This document shows, piece after piece, positions 57,514-64,000 of a DNA stretch of 64,000 bases (position 1 is its first letter; each line of letters opens with the position of its first letter). Location: NCBI GenBank assembly GCA_019671005.1, contig CM033732.1, forward strand, positions 12,993,932 to 13,057,931, read 5' to 3'. Below the pieces are notes generated by a model. It was not told where the DNA came from and ran no database searches. It worked only from the letters and a program-made list of their open reading frames with translations. The translations under genes were made by a program, and so were the position numbers. The DNA comes from Hibiscus mutabilis (Eukaryota; Streptophyta; Magnoliopsida; Malvales; Malvaceae).

Positions 57514-59544
57514 TGGGTTTAAATTAAAGAACATATCTAAAATATAAAACCCATTTATAATAACTGTCCAATCTTTATTACAAACCCTATTAAATTTACA
57601 AAGCCCGTTTGGCCCAAAAGCCCTAATACACATCAGGAAATATGAACCCTAAAAAATATCTAACTTTGGTTTCTTTGTGCGCAACCAATCAAGGGCCGTT
57701 GGATTAGATTTTGATCCAACGACCATGATCGAAAGAGGAGAGCTATCCAGCTGGCCGCGTGTGTTGCACGCCTAGACCGTTCGGTTTCCACGCGCGGACC
57801 CTTCGATCTCCCACGAGCGCGTTCATCCCACGCGTCAGAATTCTTCGGCTGCTGAGCTCCACGTGTCGCGATCTAGAGCAGTCCCACCCGTTCTAGATTG
57901 CATCCGAGCCGTTTGATCTTCAAGGCATCTCAACTGTTGGACCAAATTTGATCCAACGGCCGAGAACAGATCTGCCGATAATTCTCCAACCACCCTCCGT
58001 CGTCGTGCATGCCACCCCTCACCAGTCATACCGCCCAGACATGCAAAAATCAGAAGAAGATCAGAAGACAGATCCAAAATCAACCACTATAATAGCATTT
58101 ATTTTGACAAATCTTGTAAGCAAAGAAAAGATCAGCAAAAAAGAAAGCATATATGATGAGATTTACCCCTCTTTGTACTTAGACAGATATCAGATGAGAA
58201 ATACAAAAAAAACAAGGAAACGTTTTCGAATATGTATTTTTTTTTACTTCCTTTGCATGTCAAAAAAACCAACAATAATACCAAGTAAAAAAAGAGAGTA
58301 AAGAGGGAGAGTTTACCCTTCATCTGTCGGCCATCCATCACCAGTGACAAGCCGTCGGCCCTTATGGCCTAACTCGGTGAATCGGTGTTGGGTGACAGGT
58401 TCTAAGAAAAAGGGGTGGGTCATTTCAAAAGTTTTTTTTTAAAAAGTCGTTTCGGTTCTTTTAGATCTAGGAGGGGACAGTTGTTTTTTCTAACATCTAA
58501 GGGGGAGATCTGGCTTCTACGCAACAAATGGGTTGTTTTGGGTTAACCTAAGGTTTTGCCATCGCCAACTAGCGGCGGCTAGTGGCGGCCGAATTTTGGG
58601 TCTTAAGAGAGCCGGCTTCAATCTTAGAGAGGGGAGAGGATTTTGTTTTATAAAACAAAATTTTAAATGGCAAAAATCTAAAATCAGATCTAATAAGGTC
58701 TATTTATAGACTTCTATTTTTCAAAAATGGGGAAATTACCTCTTAAGGACCACCACCCTTTTCGATTTTTCAAAACGGGCTTCCCCTTGGTCCAATTACA
58801 ATCCCAATCCCCCATTTTTTCAAATCTCTCAATTTAGTCACTGAATTAAACCGAATTCAGATTTTAAATGGTGAAATTACCTCCCCAGTCCCACCGCGTT
58901 TTTGAAATTTTCACTCCGAGCTCGCTCCTTGGTTCAATTACATGTTAAGTCCTTCCAAGTTTCATTAAGTTCGCATTTTCGTCCCTAAATCATGTCTCTA
59001 TTGTTCTAATTTCTGTCATTATTGTTTCATTACAGTCCCCTTTTTATGTTTTATTTACTTACGTCTGTTCTTTTATTTTATGTTACTAACATGTTTGCTT
59101 CTTAGTGTGTTTTGTTTCATGTTTTTACGTTCATTTTATTACATGAATATTTATATTTTACGACATATGTTTTTTAGTATCATGCTTTTATTTAGTTTGT
59201 TCGTACATGCCTATTTCTTGTGTTTTAGTTTAATTCGTGTATTGCGTCCGCATGTTAGTATGCTTTTGTTCGTTTCGTTTCTTTGTGATACCATGCCTTT
59301 GCCTTTTATTACTTTTGTTCATGGTGCATGTATGTTTGTTGTAAATGTTGTCTTATTTCCTTGGCATGTAATGGGTTCTTGCTTGCTAATGTAAATTTCC
59401 ATGTCATTTTTTTTTTCTTAGGCTACATGTTAATGTGTTTTTGTTACATGTAATTCCATGTTTTTATATACGTGTGTAATTTGTGGGTTACGTTTGCCTC
59501 TTACTTTGATTTGTTCATTTAATACTATGCTACATGTATACTAT
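57098..59544 (+). repeat. 5' LTR of Tat/Ogre-like element, copy B
   Basis: A likely start is TGTTGGGTTACGATATG at 57108. It has a TGTGTATG-rich part (57230-57440), an (ATT)n microsatellite (57481-57509), GCCCGTTTGGCCCAAAAGCCC near 57603, and CACGCG / CCACGTG words at 57750-57870. The LTR end and primer site seen in copy A at 45016 are not found, so roughly 700 bp seem to be missing before 59545. Open frames here (57948-58301, 59080-59394 and others) show no domain. Confidence 0.6.
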
Positions 59545-59963
59545 GCTCGAGTACCTTATGCTTTCGTAAGGATATTGTTCCTTCGTGCAGGCATAAGCGA
59601 ATGGGTCCTCCTGAATTGAACCCGGTTGAAAGGAGCCTATAATGGGTGATGATCGGGGGCCTTGCTACTCTTAGTAGGGGACAACAAGGACAGTTCGGGT
59701 ACCTCCTAGAACCAAAACTGCATGTAGAGAACACATAGAACCCCACCCTGCTAGAGCCATGCAGATAACCTAAGTGTCTTAGATGGGATGTAAATAGGAT
59801 TGCTTTGTTTGCTTATCACATTTAATTTGCCCTTTTATTATGTATTTATTATTTTTGTCCGATACTGACTTGTTCTTTTTTGTTTTGTTTTTGCATATCA
59901 TCGCATTCGCGTTACATAGGGAATTCATTCCCGAGTGGTTTCTCCCATAATAGAAGATTGTTC
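59545..59963 (+). other. Conserved leader of Tat-like copy B
   Basis: Matches 45270-45687 of copy A, including two identical blocks of 28 and 23 nt (59633-59660 and 59711-59733). An open minus-strand frame (59525-59746) has a partner in copy A (45253-45462) with a shared PPIITHYRL segment. Confidence 0.7.
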
Positions 59964-61429
59964 ATGATGGAACAAAGGTTCTTTGACCTGAAGGAAAGGG
60001 GTCCAGTTCCAGAGTTCCATCCCAAGACTAGGTCAGGGACAACAGAAGAAGGATCGTTCAAGGACTTCAGAACAGATTCGGTAAGCAGTGTCAGTTCTGA
60101 TAACAAGCGAGATGAAGTACAAGAATTAAAGAAGCAAATGGCCGAGATGATGGAACGGATGAATGCTATGATGATAGGCAAGCAGCCTGTCGAACTCAGA
60201 AAAGAATCAATCAAGGATCAGAATTTGGAACAGAATGGTCAGAATGTCGAGACAGACAACACCGACAAATACTACAAATCGAATCCCTTTGTGATCAATC
60301 TCAAGAAACAGACAGGCGTTATATCTGGGGTAGATACCAAGGGAACAAAGGCAAGACCAAGGGAAGCTCGAGAATCCAATGACATCAGTAGGCATTATCC
60401 TATACCCATGAGATACACCGAGCTACTTTCGTTGCTTGTCGAAAGGAGCCTTATCGTACCGGTGAAGTCTGTACCAAAGAGGTCTCCTTATCCAAAGGGT
60501 TACAACAGTCTTGTCTGGCGCAACTACCACGAAGGCTATTCGAGTCATCACACTAAGAATTGTAGAGCCCTGTAGGACAAAGTTCAAGATCTTATCATAA
60601 TGGGAGTTTTGGTTTTCGAAGACGGACAACCCCGATTCTACAGCTAGCCAGCCATTGCCCGAAAGGCAAAGGCGAAGAAGGGTCAACGCCCAGCCCAAGG
60701 TTCGGGTAACACAGAAGTGGGTCATTCAAGCAAGATAAATTCAAGAGTCAAGAATAAAAGCGTCTTAGAAGATGAACTTGCATGCAAGTACGACCAGCTC
60801 GAACATGAGAGGCACGATCTGAGCACGAAATTGAAGAGTGTACAAGACGAGTTCCAGAAGCTGAACTTTGAATTCAAGAATGTTAGTCTGGGTGACACCG
60901 CTGAAGAGTACATCAATGGTATGATTCGTTTGAGGAACGATTCGGAACATTGGAAGCAGAAATGCAATAATAGTAAGAATAAAGTCAGATCATTGTCACA
61001 GAAGCTGAAAGAAGCTGAGAGCCAACGCGACGTTCTCCAAAGTGAGTTGGAAAGCAGTCTAGCCATGGACGATATCCTGAAATCATGTCTGCAGCAGGAA
61101 AGAGATGAATCACAAGCTTTTCAAATGAAAAACGCAGCACTCAAAGAACAGATAGCGAGGCTTATGAATTTTTTACGTACCAATGAGATCCGTGCTAAGA
61201 CAGTGACCGTCAAGCTACAAAAGGCTGAGTAGACAATACGGGAGAAAGACCGAGACATGAAAATCGTTATAACTCAAGCCCGACAAGTAGCTCAATAGGT
61301 AGCAGACTTAGCCGGTGCAGCAGCACCGATAAGCCAGAATATGGATCCATCGTTAGACCGCGAAGGAAGATGACGAGACTATTGAATGAGATCAAGAAAT
61401 TAGGTGCTAGGGCTCACCGCTATATGTAA
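59964..61429 (+). pseudogene. Tat-like extra ORF1, copy B: zinc module plus coiled coil
   Basis: ATGATGGAACAAAGG at 59964 corresponds to the start in copy A. It contains a short helix (VQELKKQMAEMMERMNAMM, about 60115-60175), the gag-tail-like module (YPIPMRYTELLSLLVERSL; YPKGYN; HTKNCRAL then KVQDLI, 60385-60600), and a long heptad-rich coiled coil from about 60760 to 61220 (LSQKLKEAESQRDVLQSELE). In-frame TAG codons at 60573, 60645 and 61230 break it. A one-base A insertion near 61260 shifts the last part. It is better preserved than copy A and shows one zinc module where copy A shows two. Confidence 0.75.
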
Positions 61430-61628
61430 ACCTCTAATACCGGATGTAATGAAACCTTTTGGTCTGAATGAAAGATGTCCTATAGGGACAAATCACTTGC
61501 GGAATTGATACCTTATTGCATTCATGCATTGCATTTGCATCACATCCTTTGCATTATTTAATAGTTTTATCATCGCATGGCACTTCATGATTTAATACTT
61601 AGGGTTCAATGGCAGAATTAGTTGGAAA

Positions 61629-62711
61629 ATGGAACAAACTAAAGAGTCGAGGCTTGACCAGCTAGAAGAAAGAATCGAAAAAGAGCTGAAAAAGAAAGAA
61701 AAGATAAATGTTTTCAATACGAGAGAACTCTACCTAAGTCCCTGTTTGGTCATTCCTCCGAATTTCAAGATTCCCAGGTTTGCGCAGTATGACGAAACCA
61801 GCTGCCCAAGATCCACTTGACTATGTATTGTATAAAAAATGGAGAGATACATGAAGAATGAAGAGTTGTTGATCCACTACTTCCACGATAGCCTGACGGG
61901 ACATGCAGCAGTGTGGTATAACTGTTCGAACAGAAACCAAGTTAGGTCATGGGGTGACCTTGCTAATGCCTTCTTGAGTCAATACATATATGCTTTAGAT
62001 TTAGCGCCATGTCGTCAGTTTCTTTAGAATGAGAAAATGAGGCCAAATGAAAGCTTCATGGAATATACACTAAGGTGGAGATGTTTGGCGACCCAAGTCC
62101 AGCCTCCTATAGCGGAAGGAGAGTTGACTCCCCTGTTCCATGCAACGCTTCCCTCTCATTCCTTCGATGTGATGTTGGAGAAATCGAGAAACAGATTAGA
62201 AGATTTAATGACGATTGGAGAGATGATAGAATACGCAATCAAAGAAGGAAAATTGGGGTCTAAGTCCAAGGACCGAATCGAAGATAAGATAGATCAAGGC
62301 AGAGAGGTCAATGAGTGTCATCTCTAGGGTTCGAGTGGCTGTAAAAGAAGAAGACTGACTGACACCTCAGGGTCATCAAAGAATATTCCTCGGACGAGCA
62401 CAAATTTGGAAGTGTTCGGAACATCTATCTCAGACATATGGCCTCATTTGGCAGGGGGTCACCATCTTGCTCCTAGACCGATAAAGATTGCACCTGATCC
62501 ATCTTCCCATAGTTTTGACTCGAGTAGCACATGCAAATTCCATATGAGGGCACCGAGGCATCCCACCAGAAAATGCAGACCTTTATTGGAAGAGATCAAG
62601 AAGCTGATCAATGATGGGACCTTGACACAAGAGCTGATCCAACAGTGGAGGACCAAGGATGAGGGGCAAGTCTGCTTAGTGCTGAGGAAGCCAGAGGTGC
62701 CTCTACATTAA
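61629..62711 (+). pseudogene. Gag of Tat-like copy B
   Basis: Nearly all of it lies in one frame, broken by a local one-base deletion compensated by an insertion (61805-61840) and by TAG at 62025 and 62325. The core is LVIPPNFKIPRFAQYDETSC, LLIHYFHDSLTGHAAVWYN, YTLRWRCLATQVQPP. The zinc-knuckle-like end is CKFHMRAPRHPTRKCRPLL near 62529-62585. Both TAG codons stand where Gln is expected (copy A has TAA and CAA at these places). It is the younger-looking of the two gags. Confidence 0.82.
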
Positions 62712-64000
62712 AAGACTCTCCTGAAGTAATACAAGGAATCAAATTTACCACATGCGGCCCACATGTGGTAAAGATCTTTTGTGAAGGGGCATGTTTGTTG
62801 TTTTTATTCCAATGAAGAACACATTTCGCTTAACATACAATGTTCTTGAAAGAACATAGATGTATATTTTCTCGTCGTTGCAGGACACTAGATATCAATT
62901 GCAATATGTGACATTAATTGGATGTTACGATAACGATGAGGTGTGATCTTCCCTACCAGACTCCGGTCAGCGAAACAAGATTACTACTCTTTCGATGATG
63001 TTCAAGGACGAAAAGGCTCCAAATGTCAACCATGTAGAGTTGCTTGAAATTGAAACTCTAGGCATAATCTTCTAGGTAGTAAAGAATTAAAAAATAAGAA
63101 GAAAAAAGAATAATAAAAAGCACTTCTATGTTCGAAACCTGGTACTAGGCTTGTTCGGATAAGAGTGTAGGAATTTTGGGGCACTCCGCTGAAGCGATAA
63201 AGTGGCAATACACCATCCAATTCAAGAAACCTTAACTTTATGAGTGATGGTAATATTTTCAAATCGTGACTATGCCGAGTAACTTGGAGCAATGTTGTTT
63301 GCTCCATCGTTGTCTTCAAGACAAAGGACTGTGATGAATTGATTTCCTCAAATAATGATAAAAGCGTTAAAAAGGGAAAAAGAAGAAAAAAAGAAAAAAA
63401 AGAAAAAAAAGAAAAAGAGAAAATGAAGAAAAAAGGGGAAAAGAAAAAGAAAGAGAAAAGAATAGAAAAGAAATGAGAGAAAAATAAACGATAGCATAGG
63501 TAAAATTAAAACTCGCACCACCTACAACTCTATTCTTAGAGTAATATTTCTGCGCTCGAGTGGTCATACAAGCCCACCCTTTTTGGGGACAGAGCAGGTA
63601 ATGAGAATTGTGAAAGAGTAGTATTTTGCAGCAACGCGGTAATTATGAGGTTGAACCAAGTCACCTAGGAAGACTTCACAGCCTTGAATTACTGAATGGT
63701 TGAATCTAAGACGCTCTTGCACTTGATATCCAGAGCTCCTATTATGTGATTTCAAGATCCTGTATGTTAATCTAAATGATACCATTCAGTGGAATGCCAA
63801 TCAACAAATTGACAAGTTAAAGCAACAAAGATTTCCATGTATTACTTCAGAGATAAGATCCAGAACACAAGGTTGCAGATATTATTGGAGCACCTAACCA
63901 GAAACAACCCCACAATGTATAGAATGAGGATGATGACAAGAGCATATGTGTTAGACAGCTTAAGAACAAGAAGCGGGTTTCAGCCATGATGCCTTGGTTT
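62712..64000 (+). other. Post-gag region of Tat-like copy B, to window end
   Basis: No protease or reverse transcriptase is readable before the window ends. A polypurine stretch of roughly 110 nt lies at 63363-63478; the minus-strand frame through it (63367-63567, Phe/Leu/Ser) is an artefact of composition. The rest is unassigned. Confidence 0.5.

Noticed and set aside
60717..61232. Coiled-coil protein as a host gene
   Set aside because: The same coiled coil sits between the same retroelement modules in copy A at 46780-47490, so it belongs to the Tat-like element.
63367..63567. Phe-rich minus-strand frame resembling a membrane protein
   Set aside because: It is the complement of a polypurine tract.
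1..64000. CRISPR arrays, bacterial operons, tRNA or rRNA genes
   Set aside because: No direct repeat-spacer pattern, and no intact tRNA cloverleaf or rRNA segment recognised; the DNA is eukaryotic.

Overview
This is plant nuclear DNA from a dicot. The evidence is a ten-exon, miR172-targeted AP2 transcription factor with GT-AG introns, surrounded by decayed LTR retrotransposons, L1-type LINEs, SINEs and small inverted-repeat transposons. The flavour of the repeats (hairpin elements with TGACATGGC and TTAACGG boxes, Tat/Ogre-like and Athila-like elements) suggests Malvaceae, perhaps cotton. That is an impression from memory, not a test. I see one intact host gene in 64 kb; almost everything else that can be named is mobile DNA.

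Layout. 1-5540: 3' part of an Athila-like Ty3/gypsy element (RNase H, integrase, env-position ORF, polypurine tract, truncated 3' LTR). 5541-10078: a 1.4-kb hairpin element, an hAT-like element, a SINE scrap and a second inverted-repeat element. 10352-13109 (minus): the RAP2-7/TOE1-type gene, with its miR172 site at 10495-10515 and its promoter side at 13110-13430. 13410-15012: small elements with telomere-like cores, a Tourist-like MITE with TAA target duplication, and an hAT-like element. 15252-23340: SINEs, a LINE tail with a 14-bp target-site duplication (TSD), four or more hairpin elements and a second LINE tail. 23605-24871, 28847-30227 and 41308-42587: three solo LTRs with 5-bp TSDs. 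25739-32160: LTR-like relics. 32950-39112: a near full-length but dead L1-type LINE. 42600-50800 and 57100-64000: two copies of one Tat/Ogre-like family. 51032-55560: a truncated Ty3/gypsy pol with its 3' LTR. 56048-57097: a hairpin element with another hairpin at its loop.

How it fits together. The AP2 gene is the functional island. A hairpin element ends about 270 bp beyond its stop codon, and a run of MITEs begins about 300 bp upstream of its start codon. The most unusual material is (a) the group of foldback elements that share terminal and internal boxes, and (b) the two Tat-like copies, which carry an extra ORF with gag-tail-like zinc modules and a coiled coil upstream of the ordinary gag. 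All coordinates of degenerate elements are approximate unless a TSD is stated.
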